From CAIODY01 sp046051225 (GTDB lineage: Bacteria > Bacteroidota > Bacteroidia > Chitinophagales > CAIODY01), in the NCBI GenBank assembly GCA_046051225.1, contig JBJOOR010000003.1:124001-188000 (forward strand): 64,000 nucleotides of DNA, read 5' to 3'. The notes under the pieces were generated by a model, which was given only the letters and a program-made list of their open reading frames with translations, had not been told where the DNA came from and made no database searches. Both the position numbers and the translations under genes were made by a program. Positions 44,770-52,953 of this stretch are shown one piece after another; the stretch's first letter is position 1; the number at the start of each line of letters is the position of its first letter.

Positions 44770-47700
44770 ATGAAAAAACTTTTTTTATCACTTGCAGTAA
44801 TTTTTTGTTGCCTTTCGCCATTTGCATTTTCAATACCACCTATGCATCCTCATCCCGATATGATGCGAATGGCATTTGATGCAAAAAATCCGAATCAGGA
44901 ATACCGTAGCCCCATGAATCCATTTTATTGGAAAAATAGAAAACCGTTTGAAACCTATTGGCAACAAGATATTCATTACACCATTAAAGCAAATATTGAT
45001 GAAGTAAACGACATTATTATTGGCGATGAGGAATTGATGTATGTAAATAATTCGCCCGATACATTACACGAAGTTTATTTTCATTTATACCAAAATGCAT
45101 TTCAACCCAATTCATATTTAGATGATTTAAACAAAGCAAATAATGTAAAAACTAAATGGGGGAAATATGAAGCAAAAGGATTAGGAACAGAGTTGATGAA
45201 TGTAAGTGTTAATGGAAACGTGGTAAGTTTTGAACAAGATTTTACAGTAGTAAAAATAAAATTAAGCAACCCATTGCCGCCTAATAGCAGTACAATTTTC
45301 AGCATGAAATTTAAAACTTATTGGGATAACGGAAGCCAACGCCGCCGTATGAAAAAATTTGATGAAGTAGGGCATAAAGATGAAGCTGGATACAGGCATT
45401 ATGATGGTGTACATTGGTATCCACGTATGTGTGTGTACGATGCAAAATTTGGCTGGGATGTGCAACAGCACATGGGTAAAGAGTTTTATGGCGATTATGG
45501 TTCGTTTGATGTTGAGCTAACTTTTAGCAATAATTATGTGGTGGAAGCTACAGGTTGGTTGCAAAATGAAAATGAAGTATTGCCAACTGATTTACGCAAA
45601 CAATTAGACATCAAAAATTTTATTGACAAAAAACCTATTTCAACAAAACAAAATAAGCCTTCTGAAATTATTCCTTACATATCTGCCAACAGAAAAACAT
45701 GGAAATATCATGCTACCAATGTGCATGATTTTGCATTCACTGCCGACCCTTCGTATCGCATTGGCGAAGCTGAATGGAATGGCGTTAAAATAGTTTCTTT
45801 AGTGCAAGAAAGTCATGCTGCTGGTTGGAAAAATGCGGCTGATTATACAGCCAAAGTGATTGAATATTACAGCAACCGAGTGGGCATGTATGCTTATCCG
45901 AAAATGGTGGTGGCTGATGCTCAAGATGGAATGGAATATCCAATGCTTACATTAGATGGTGGCACCGACCCTGGCTATCGTGATTTGTTGGCGCATGAAG
46001 TAGGGCACAATTGGTTTTTTGGAATGGTAGGCAACAATGAAACGTACAGAGCCATGCTTGATGAAGGCTTCACACAATTTTTAAATACCAATGCTTGTGA
46101 AGCTATTGATGGAAAATATCGTATTCAGCCCAAATCAAAATCGGCTTATGTAAATAGATTTAAACAAAAAGATTTGATTAGAAGCAGCGAAACTTACAAT
46201 GGATATATGGGCGAAGCTATTAGAGAAAGTAGTGCTACATTAAACACACACAGCGATGATTTTGCTGGTGCATTAAATCATGATGGCGGCTACAGAAATG
46301 TATATTTTAAAACATCTACCATGTTGTTTAATTTACAATATACATTGGGCGATAGTTTGTTTTGGAAAGCATTTTCAAATTATTTTAATCAATGGAAAAT
46401 GTGTCATCCATATCCAGAAGATTTTAGAAATAGTATTCATCAATCAACCAAAGTAGATTTGAATTGGTTTTTTGATGAATGGATGGAAACCTCTAAAACA
46501 ATTGATTACGAAATAAGAAACGTAAAAAAAATAGATGCAGGAAAATATCAAATTACTTTGCGCCGCAATGGCGAAATGCAAATGCCTATTGATATTAGAG
46601 TGTTGAACAAACAAGGCAAAGCATTCGATTATCATATTCCTAATACATGGTTTGTTAAAAATACAAATGCCACCGTTTTACCTAAATGGTGGGGCTGGGG
46701 CAAATTCAGAAAAACTTACACTTTTGAAGCCAATATTGGTGGCAAATTAAAAGATGTAATAATTGATACATCATTGCGATTAGCCGATAATGATATGCGA
46801 AATAATACTTGGAAAGATAACAGTAAATGGTTGTTTGATTCGCAAATTAATCAACCTACGGATTGGACAAGAGAAGTATGCAAATGGCGACCAGAGCTTT
46901 GGTGGAATGGTGTAGATGGAATGAAATTAGGATTGCATGTAAATGGAAATTACATGAATTACAAACATAGTTTTTCGGCTACAGTGTGGTACAATACAAG
47001 ATTAGGAAACAATGTAGGCTTAACAGATTATGTAAAAACAAACAAAGATGGATTGAGCATTTACAACAAAATAAATTTTAATATTGAAGCCCAACGAGCT
47101 ACCGATAAGTTTATGAAAGGCTCATCCATTCAAGCACAGGCTCGTATTTTAGATGGATTGAGTTTGGTTAAATTTCAATTTAATATACAAGCCAATGCAA
47201 AAAATAAATTCTTTATCAATTACAAAACAATGCAGCAATTTGATAAAAGATATTTGTTTAATGCCAACGATTGGGGCTACGAAAATTATTTAAGTGATAG
47301 CCGCTTAAGCCGCAATGTATTTGATGTAGATGCCAATGGCAGATTAATAAATTCGTATTCAAACACCATTCGTGAAATAGAAAAAAATATGAATATAAAT
47401 GGTGGATGGGAACATAATTATGGCTACTACAAAGGCACAGGCAAAATTTTGTTAGAAGGCAGAGTAGGCTCTAATAGCCAAGATAGTATTCACTGGCATC
47501 CATACAGCTATTTGCAAATGACGGTTACCAATACCATTCGTGTAAAGAAATTTGATATTCGTACCAGAGCTTATGGCAGAATAAGTTCGGGTATGTTGCC
47601 TAATGAATCAGCCTTGTATTTGGCAGGTGCATCGCCTGAAGAAATGGCTGAAAATAAATTTACCCGTTCGGTGGGTTATGTACCAAATGATTGGATGCGT

Positions 47701-48165
47701 TATCAATCTAGTACCTCTAATTTTCAGATGGGTGGTGGTTTAAATTTAAGAGGCTATGCAGGTTATCTAGCCATTGAGCAATTTGCAAATACCAATTACC
47801 AATACTTTACACACAAAGGCCGTAGCGGTTTTTCGGGTAGTGTAGAAGTTGATTTTGATGATTATATAAAATGCACTCCTAAGTTTTTTCGCAATTGGTT
47901 GCATGTAGATGGTTATGCATTTGCAGATGGTGGCGCTATTATTTATGATGATAGTTTGAACAATACAATTATTGGCGATTACACAGGTGCATTCCGCATG
48001 GATGCTGGATTAGGAACTGCCTGGACAATTAAACGTTGGGGGAAATTAGATGCAATAAAACCAATAACCATACGCTTTGATATGCCATTATTTTTAAACC
48101 GACCACCATTTGGCGAATCGTATTTTAAATTCCGTTGGGTGTTAGGAGTTAGTAGGAGTTTTTAA
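44770..48165 (+). CDS. M1-family zinc aminopeptidase, large secreted form
   Basis: 1131 residues from ATG 44770; the in-frame extension upstream (from 44707) lacks a signal-peptide form and is not used. Signal peptide KKLFLSLAVIFCCLSPFAFS. The gluzincin motif HEVGHNW (His409, Glu410, His413), with the third ligand Glu in AMLDEGFTQF, follows an N-terminal beta domain. M1 peptidases of about 600 residues are usual; here a further 500 residues after about residue 630 are rich in beta-strands and end like an outer-membrane barrel (SYFKFRWVLGVSRSF). A surface-anchored peptidase with its own barrel is a reasonable inference. Confidence 0.88.
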   Translation: MKKLFLSLAVIFCCLSPFAFSIPPMHPHPDMMRMAFDAKNPNQEYRSPMNPFYWKNRKPFETYWQQDIHYTIKANIDEVNDIIIGDEELMYVNNSPDTLHEVYFHLYQNAFQPNSYLDDLNKANNVKTKWGKYEAKGLGTELMNVSVNGNVVSFEQDFTVVKIKLSNPLPPNSSTIFSMKFKTYWDNGSQRRRMKKFDEVGHKDEAGYRHYDGVHWYPRMCVYDAKFGWDVQQHMGKEFYGDYGSFDVELTFSNNYVVEATGWLQNENEVLPTDLRKQLDIKNFIDKKPISTKQNKPSEIIPYISANRKTWKYHATNVHDFAFTADPSYRIGEAEWNGVKIVSLVQESHAAGWKNAADYTAKVIEYYSNRVGMYAYPKMVVADAQDGMEYPMLTLDGGTDPGYRDLLAHEVGHNWFFGMVGNNETYRAMLDEGFTQFLNTNACEAIDGKYRIQPKSKSAYVNRFKQKDLIRSSETYNGYMGEAIRESSATLNTHSDDFAGALNHDGGYRNVYFKTSTMLFNLQYTLGDSLFWKAFSNYFNQWKMCHPYPEDFRNSIHQSTKVDLNWFFDEWMETSKTIDYEIRNVKKIDAGKYQITLRRNGEMQMPIDIRVLNKQGKAFDYHIPNTWFVKNTNATVLPKWWGWGKFRKTYTFEANIGGKLKDVIIDTSLRLADNDMRNNTWKDNSKWLFDSQINQPTDWTREVCKWRPELWWNGVDGMKLGLHVNGNYMNYKHSFSATVWYNTRLGNNVGLTDYVKTNKDGLSIYNKINFNIEAQRATDKFMKGSSIQAQARILDGLSLVKFQFNIQANAKNKFFINYKTMQQFDKRYLFNANDWGYENYLSDSRLSRNVFDVDANGRLINSYSNTIREIEKNMNINGGWEHNYGYYKGTGKILLEGRVGSNSQDSIHWHPYSYLQMTVTNTIRVKKFDIRTRAYGRISSGMLPNESALYLAGASPEEMAENKFTRSVGYVPNDWMRYQSSTSNFQMGGGLNLRGYAGYLAIEQFANTNYQYFTHKGRSGFSGSVEVDFDDYIKCTPKFFRNWLHVDGYAFADGGAIIYDDSLNNTIIGDYTGAFRMDAGLGTAWTIKRWGKLDAIKPITIRFDMPLFLNRPPFGESYFKFRWVLGVSRSF

Positions 48166-48276
48166 GAAATAGTTTTTTATGTTATCGCCAAGCTGCCGCA
48201 GAGATTTTGTGTGTAGGGCTTGGTGATTACTTGGTTCAAAATGTTTAATATTGTATTTAGATATTTGAAACAGGGA

Positions 48277-48368
48277 GTTCCGAATATTCGGAACGAAGCC
48301 ACCAACGTAAAGATTTTACGCAGTACCGAAGCTTCGGTACGATTCAACAAATAAAAGCTAAGCTTTTA
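48277..48368. repeat. Cluster of four consecutive palindromes
   Basis: GTTCCGAATATTCGGAAC (48277-48294, perfect), CGTAAAgatTTTACG (48306-48320), GTACCGAAGCTTCGGTAC (48323-48340, perfect) and TAAAAGCTaAGCTTTTA (48352-48368). They occupy most of the 265-bp gap after the M1 peptidase. No coding frame uses them. They could form a chain of hairpins in RNA. Confidence 0.85.
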
Positions 48369-48430
48369 CGGTGAAGATTAATTTATTTATGGAAAAAATA
48401 TTTTTCAACATCTAACTGAAAATTAATTTC

Positions 48431-48949
48431 TTGACTTACCAGCGAAAACATACTTCACCAATTTATTATCCTGCTGGAATTATCAGTTTGATTTTCCTAC
48501 CACTACTCTGCATTTATTTTATACAGCACCACCAAAAGCATGAAAGTATGATTCCTATTGCATTATGGAATCCAAGTTGGGATAATGAAAATTGGAATAT
48601 TTTGAAGTTGAAAGATGTAAAAACAAAATGGCATTACACAGAAATAGAGTTAAACGGCAACCAAGAAGACAATAAAATAAAACTTGACTTCGCCCAATTA
48701 AAAATAAGAGAAATGATTACAAATCATGATACACTTAATGGTGTTCATTTTCATTTCAACAATCAATCAACTTTTGGAAATTTTGTAAATGCAATCAACA
48801 TTTGTAAAATTGAAAATGCAAATCTCTATTGGATTTATAAAGATGAAATGTGGGTTTTTAACTTCAGCCCCATCAAAACAAAAAGTGTAACTTTCAAAGA
48901 ATTACCTTGTTTGTATCTTACATGCTATACCTGTAGAATTTGTATTTGA
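48431..48949 (+). CDS. Single-pass membrane protein of unknown function, possibly altered at the C-terminus
   Basis: 172 residues from a TTG codon (48431, TYQRKHTSPIYYPAG). One membrane helix (residues about 17-32) is followed by an extracytoplasmic domain with WNPSWDNENWNILKL and NGVHFHFNNQSTFGNFVNAI. The N-terminal TYQRKxTSPIYY resembles a biopolymer-transport-associated hypothetical family of this phylum that I cannot name with confidence. The last 17 residues (LPCLYLTCYTCRICI) are Cys-rich and unlike the rest, so the true end may be lost by a frameshift. Lies between the palindrome cluster and a hairpin repeat. Confidence 0.55.
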   Translation: MTYQRKHTSPIYYPAGIISLIFLPLLCIYFIQHHQKHESMIPIALWNPSWDNENWNILKLKDVKTKWHYTEIELNGNQEDNKIKLDFAQLKIREMITNHDTLNGVHFHFNNQSTFGNFVNAINICKIENANLYWIYKDEMWVFNFSPIKTKSVTFKELPCLYLTCYTCRICI

Positions 48950-49013
48950 AAAGAAGTCAAAACTAAACAAACCCAAATCGAATTATTTAGTAGTTAGTAC
49001 AAGTTTTAAAAAC

Positions 49014-49046
49014 AAGTAAGACGAACCTTAAAGGTTCGCCTTACTT
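49014..49046. repeat. Dispersed hairpin repeat, copy 2
   Basis: Same family as 20133-20165: 15-bp arms 49014-49028 and 49032-49046 with one mismatch, around TAA. It is 16 bp past the stop of the antitoxin-like gene at 49063, where a toxin gene would be expected. Confidence 0.88.
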
Positions 49047-49062
49047 TGTTAGCGCAATTTTT

Positions 49063-49254
49063 TTAGGTTAAAGATTTTAAATCCTTTAATGCTTGGTCAA
49101 ATGAAACCAATTCAATTTTTTTATTAGTGGCTTTGTCGAATGCTTTAATGGCTTTTATTTCATCCAAATCATCTAAATATTTTTCGTAATCATTAATGGA
49201 TAAAATAGCTGCTACTTTTTTACCAGCATCATTCGTAATAAATTGTGTTTGCAT
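49063..49254 (-). CDS. Phd/YefM-like antitoxin, orphan
   Basis: 63 residues. The short N-terminal DNA-binding fold is visible (MQTQFITNDAGKKVAAILSI, then NDYEKYLDDLDEI), followed by an acidic/basic C-terminal tail that in this class wraps the toxin. No RelE/ParE/Doc gene lies on either side; the downstream side is the hairpin repeat copy 2. It is therefore an orphan antitoxin or a remnant of a lost module. The assignment is by fold-like pattern only. Confidence 0.65.
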   Translation of the reverse strand: MQTQFITNDAGKKVAAILSINDYEKYLDDLDEIKAIKAFDKATNKKIELVSFDQALKDLKSLT

Positions 49255-49365
49255 AAAATTTGTTTGTACAAAATTAAATAGAATTTAAGATTAGTTAATA
49301 TTTTGAATCTTAATTTTCTTCTACTCATTAGTTTATAAATCTTGCAGCTACCTTGCTAACCCTTC

Positions 49366-50679
49366 CTATTCCATCTTTGTAAAACATGTAACTATTTTGC
49401 CATCATATTTATAAATTCCCATATCATACCCACCAAACCATAGGTTGCCTTTAGTGTCTTTTGTAATCGTGGTAATATGCTTATCTTTTAAGCTATCGCT
49501 TGCTATTGTGGTAATAAATTTATTGCCATCATAACAATACACACCACCTTTAAATCCATCAGTAATCCAAATTTTTCCAGCGTTATCTTCTATTATCGAA
49601 TTAGAATTTGAAGATGAAAAGCCACCACGTTTTAAAATGTGTTTTACCTCTTTTCCATCATATATAAATATGCCATTATTGTAAGCTATATTCATTCCAC
49701 CTTCGCCAGTGGGCATCCAAATATTACCACGACTATCTTCAAATAAATGCATCACATAATTGGTATTCAAACTGTCTGTTTCTAAAACTTGAACTAACAT
49801 TTTTCCATCCCATTTATACACTCTGCTATCGCCAACAGCAAACCAAATATTGCCTTTTTTATCTTCCAAAATTGAAGATATTGAAAGATGATTTTTGCTA
49901 CTTTTTGTTTTTACTTCTACAAATAATTGATGAATTTCATCTTCATGATTTTTTACATCTTTTGCATTAGATAAATCATGTTTGCAATTACCTGTAATGC
50001 AAGGGTGATGAGCATTTGCAGCTTCTAATCTATACGAGCCGTGGCAATAACCACAGCCACCATTACTAAACCATATATCTCCTTTTGTATCTTGATACAT
50101 GGTATTGATTCCATAACTCAAATCTTTATCATCTTTACAAATCATCACTTTAATGGGTGTAGTTTTTTTTCCATCATATCGATATACGGTTGGTCCTACC
50201 GCACCAAACCAGATATTGCCATCTTTATCCTGCACTATTTTTCTCACCTCATTTGGTTTTATATTGTTCTGATTTGCGACTGATTGATTATTATAATTTC
50301 CAAATGGATTAAGAAACCAATTTGAATTATTTTGTAATGGAAATCTGGCTACTATTTTTCCATCAAATTTATATGCGCCATCATTGGTAGCAAACCAAAT
50401 ATTTCCAGTTTTATCTTGCATTACATCATATACATAAGCTTCTTTTAAATCTACCATTATAGAATAAATAGTAAATAAATTTCCATCATAACAATAAATT
50501 CCTTGAAGCGTTGTAAACCATACATTTCCGCTTTTATCAGCCAAACTATGGCTTATAAAGCTGCCATTAATATTGGCTTGTTTTTTAAAAATAATTTTTG
50601 ATTGTTTTGAAATACTAATTTGAGCAATTGAAATACTGCAAGTGATAAAGCACACTAAAAGAAAAATGATACGTTTCAT
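49366..50679 (-). CDS. Secreted Reg_prop beta-propeller protein with a Cys/His-rich insertion
   Basis: 437 residues. Signal peptide (KRIIFLLVCFITCSISIAQ), then about eight blades of the two-component-regulator propeller type, each with a D-x-x-GN(I/V)WF-x-(T/A/G) motif (GNVWFTT 51-57, GNIWFAT 92-98, GNIWFGA, GDIWFSN, GNIWFAV, GNIWMPT, GKIWITD, GNLWFGG). Between blades four and five is an insertion with CGYCH at 209-213, then HHPC (224-227) and CKH (232-234), a pattern fit for metal or heme contact. It lacks kinase or DNA-binding domains. It diverges from the histidine kinase across a phased 11-bp repeat array, which suggests control by that system. Confidence 0.85.
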   Translation of the reverse strand: MKRIIFLLVCFITCSISIAQISISKQSKIIFKKQANINGSFISHSLADKSGNVWFTTLQGIYCYDGNLFTIYSIMVDLKEAYVYDVMQDKTGNIWFATNDGAYKFDGKIVARFPLQNNSNWFLNPFGNYNNQSVANQNNIKPNEVRKIVQDKDGNIWFGAVGPTVYRYDGKKTTPIKVMICKDDKDLSYGINTMYQDTKGDIWFSNGGCGYCHGSYRLEAANAHHPCITGNCKHDLSNAKDVKNHEDEIHQLFVEVKTKSSKNHLSISSILEDKKGNIWFAVGDSRVYKWDGKMLVQVLETDSLNTNYVMHLFEDSRGNIWMPTGEGGMNIAYNNGIFIYDGKEVKHILKRGGFSSSNSNSIIEDNAGKIWITDGFKGGVYCYDGNKFITTIASDSLKDKHITTITKDTKGNLWFGGYDMGIYKYDGKIVTCFTKME

Positions 50680-50727
50680 ATTGATTGAATTTTATGTAGC
50701 AAAACTAAAGTGCTAATAGCCCACATT

Positions 50728-50771
50728 TTGTTACCAACCCGTTATTGGGCTGTTAACGACTTGTTACCGAT
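50728..50771. promoter_or_regulatory. Four phased 11-bp direct repeats, candidate response-regulator operator
   Basis: GTTA recurs at 50730, 50741, 50752 and 50763, each in an 11-bp unit (for example TTGTTACCAAC at 50728 and TTGTTACCGAT at 50761). Eleven-bp phased direct repeats are the classic binding mode of OmpR/PhoB-family regulators, and such a regulator is encoded just downstream (52024-52728). The array lies between the divergent propeller and kinase genes and ends 23 bp before the kinase -7 element. Confidence 0.7.
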
Positions 50772-50794
50772 GAAAAGATAAGCATTCATTTCTT

Positions 50795-50802
50795 TACTTT
50801 TG
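50795..50802 (+). promoter_or_regulatory. -7 promoter element for the histidine kinase gene
   Basis: TACTTTTG matches TAnnTTTG and is only 8 bp before the ATG at 50811. Transcription would start very close to the start codon, so the message is probably leaderless or nearly so. Confidence 0.6.
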
Positions 50803-50810
50803 AACAACTA

Positions 50811-52031
50811 ATGAAATTTAAAAAAGCATATATTTTTCTTGTTGCATTATCAATTGCATTATTGATAATATTATTTATTCAAATAAATTGGATAGTAGAA
50901 GCTGCTAAAATTAAAGAAGAATTATTTAGCGAAAAAGCAGAAATGATATTGTCGAAAACGGCTACAGATTTGCGTTCGGATAGTTTTTCTATTCAGCATT
51001 TGCCATTAAAAATGAATAAAGATGATAGAAGTAAAATTGATTCGTTGATTCAACATTACATGAAAGTATATCGCATCAAATTAGATTATACTTTTTCAAT
51101 TGCAGAAGAAAAAAAACAAGACAATAATCAATATCCATTATTGAATTTACAACAAGGAAATTATAAAACTTGTATTAATGACGATGGTAAAAATGAATTG
51201 ATTTTGCACTTAAATTTTCCAGATAAAAAAGCATTTATATTGGCTGAAATGCGCATGCCATTTATAGTTTCGGTGGTTTTAATTTTTGTTGTTTTAGTAA
51301 TTTCGTGGCTTACTATTTTGGCTGTAATTAAAGAACAAAAAATAGCCGCCCAAACCAAAGATTTTTTGAACAACATGACACATGAGTTTAAAACGCCCAT
51401 TACTAATATTGCGTTAGCTGGTAAAATGATAGCAAAAGATTTTGCCATTGAACAAAATGAAAAGCTAAAAAATTATACCGAAATTATCATCAACGAAAAT
51501 GGAAAGTTGAAACAACAAGTTGAACAACTTTTAGGACTTACAGAATTAGAAAGAGGTGAAATTCCTTTACAAAAAAACAATTTTAATTTTCATGAATTAG
51601 TTGAAAATGCAGCCACACGAATGCAATTGCAGTTGCAAAGCAAAAATGGAAAACTAAATTTAGAATTGACTGCAACTAACTTTTTTATCAATGGCGATGC
51701 TATTCATTTGAATAATACAATTTGTAATTTTATTGATAATGCAATTAAATATTCGGATAGAAATCCGATAATAAAAATTGAAACTTGGAATGAAAATAAT
51801 TGCATATTAATTAAAATTTCAGACAATGGAATTGGTATTGAAAAATCATTTCATAACAAAATATTCGAAAAATATTTCAGAGTACCAACTGGTAATTTGC
51901 ACAATGTAAAAGGCTTTGGGCTTGGGTTGGCGTATTGCAAAATGATTATTAAACAACATAATGGAAACGTAAATTTAAAAAGCGAAATAAATAAAGGAAC
52001 TACATTTATCATTTCATTACCTAATGCCTAA
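50811..52031 (+). CDS. Sensor histidine kinase
   Basis: 406 residues. Membrane helices at about 8-28 and 150-172 enclose a periplasmic domain of 120 residues. HisKA has the phosphoacceptor His191 in NNMTHEFKTPITNI. The catalytic domain has the N box NFIDNAIKYS, G1 DNGIGIEKSFHNKIFEKYFR and G2 GFGLGLAYCKMII. No HAMP domain is obvious between the second helix and HisKA. It overlaps the response regulator by 8 bp, which indicates coupled translation. The divergent propeller gene is the likely target given the 11-bp repeats at 50728-50771. Signal unknown. Confidence 0.94.
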   Translation: MKFKKAYIFLVALSIALLIILFIQINWIVEAAKIKEELFSEKAEMILSKTATDLRSDSFSIQHLPLKMNKDDRSKIDSLIQHYMKVYRIKLDYTFSIAEEKKQDNNQYPLLNLQQGNYKTCINDDGKNELILHLNFPDKKAFILAEMRMPFIVSVVLIFVVLVISWLTILAVIKEQKIAAQTKDFLNNMTHEFKTPITNIALAGKMIAKDFAIEQNEKLKNYTEIIINENGKLKQQVEQLLGLTELERGEIPLQKNNFNFHELVENAATRMQLQLQSKNGKLNLELTATNFFINGDAIHLNNTICNFIDNAIKYSDRNPIIKIETWNENNCILIKISDNGIGIEKSFHNKIFEKYFRVPTGNLHNVKGFGLGLAYCKMIIKQHNGNVNLKSEINKGTTFIISLPNA

Positions 52032-52728
52032 ATCAAATTTTAACATATTGCTTGCCGAAGACGATAAACATTTAGGATTGCTTTTAAGCGATTTTTTAAA
52101 TGCAGAAAATTTTACTGTAACACTTTGCAATGATGGCGAAAAAGCATGGAAAGCATTTACTACTTTTCCTTTTGATTTATGTTTGTTGGATGTGATGATG
52201 CCAAAATTAGATGGCTATGAATTAGCAAAATGGATAAGAAAAAAAGACAAGCATATTCCTATTATTTTCATCACTGCCAAATCTTTAAAAGAAGATAAAT
52301 TGATGGGCTACGAAAATGGAGCTGATGATTTTATTACCAAACCATTTGATGAAGAAGAATTGCTTTGGAAAATAAAAGCATTGATAAGAAGAGCTAACCC
52401 AAGCACAATCGAAATCGAAAAAGAAATAATTTCTATTGGTGCTTATCAATTCGATTTTAAAAATCAATCTTTAATTTTTAATGGTTCAATAAAACGCATT
52501 ACCGAAAAGGAATGTGAGATTTTAAAATATTTAGCTGCCAATCAAAATAAAATTATAAAACGGGAAGAAATGCTGAAAACTTTATGGGGCAAAAATGATT
52601 ATTTTTTGGGCAGAAGCTTGGATGTATTTATTACCAAAATTCGAAAATATTTAAAAGATGATTCAACAATAACTATTGAAAATATATTTGGTGTGGGTTT
52701 CATTTTTAATGTGCCCAATAAAGAGTAA
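52024..52728 (+). CDS. OmpR/PhoB-family response regulator
   Basis: 234 residues. Receiver domain (1-120) with the acidic pocket LAEDD, phosphoacceptor Asp56 in LCLLDVMMP and Lys in FITKPFDEEEL. The C-terminal winged-helix (about 135-234) ends with the typical DVFITKIRKYLKDD and GVGFIF. Overlaps the kinase gene by 8 bp. This class binds as dimers to direct repeats of about 11 bp, matching the array at 50728-50771. Autoregulation and control of the divergent propeller gene are inferred. Confidence 0.94.
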   Translation: MPKSNFNILLAEDDKHLGLLLSDFLNAENFTVTLCNDGEKAWKAFTTFPFDLCLLDVMMPKLDGYELAKWIRKKDKHIPIIFITAKSLKEDKLMGYENGADDFITKPFDEEELLWKIKALIRRANPSTIEIEKEIISIGAYQFDFKNQSLIFNGSIKRITEKECEILKYLAANQNKIIKREEMLKTLWGKNDYFLGRSLDVFITKIRKYLKDDSTITIENIFGVGFIFNVPNKE

Positions 52729-52828
52729 AAATTGTTTGGTGTTTGCCTAACATGTGCTGTGCACAGCCCTTAGTGGCATGGCTTCAAAATGTGCCATCAA
52801 TATATTGATGATAAATAGAAGTTTTAAA

Positions 52829-52861
52829 AAGTAAGGCAAACATTTGAGGTTCGTCTTATTT
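52829..52861. repeat. Dispersed hairpin repeat, copy 3 (degenerate)
   Basis: Aligns with the copies at 20133 and 49014 but has several arm mismatches. It shares with copy 2 an extra upstream motif (AGTTTTAAAAA). It lies in the 225-bp gap after the response regulator. Confidence 0.8.
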
Positions 52862-52930
52862 TTGTCACTTTTTAATCGAAAGGCTAAATATCAATTTGTA
52901 AAAAAAATACACATCCATGTAATGGAATAT

Positions 52931-52938
52931 TACATTTG
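52931..52938 (+). promoter_or_regulatory. -7 promoter element for the GH3 gene
   Basis: TACATTTG matches TAnnTTTG, 15 bp before the ATG at 52954. It overlaps the alternative in-frame TTG start (52936), which is therefore rejected. Confidence 0.6.
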
Positions 52939-52953
52939 CGTACTAAATCAACC

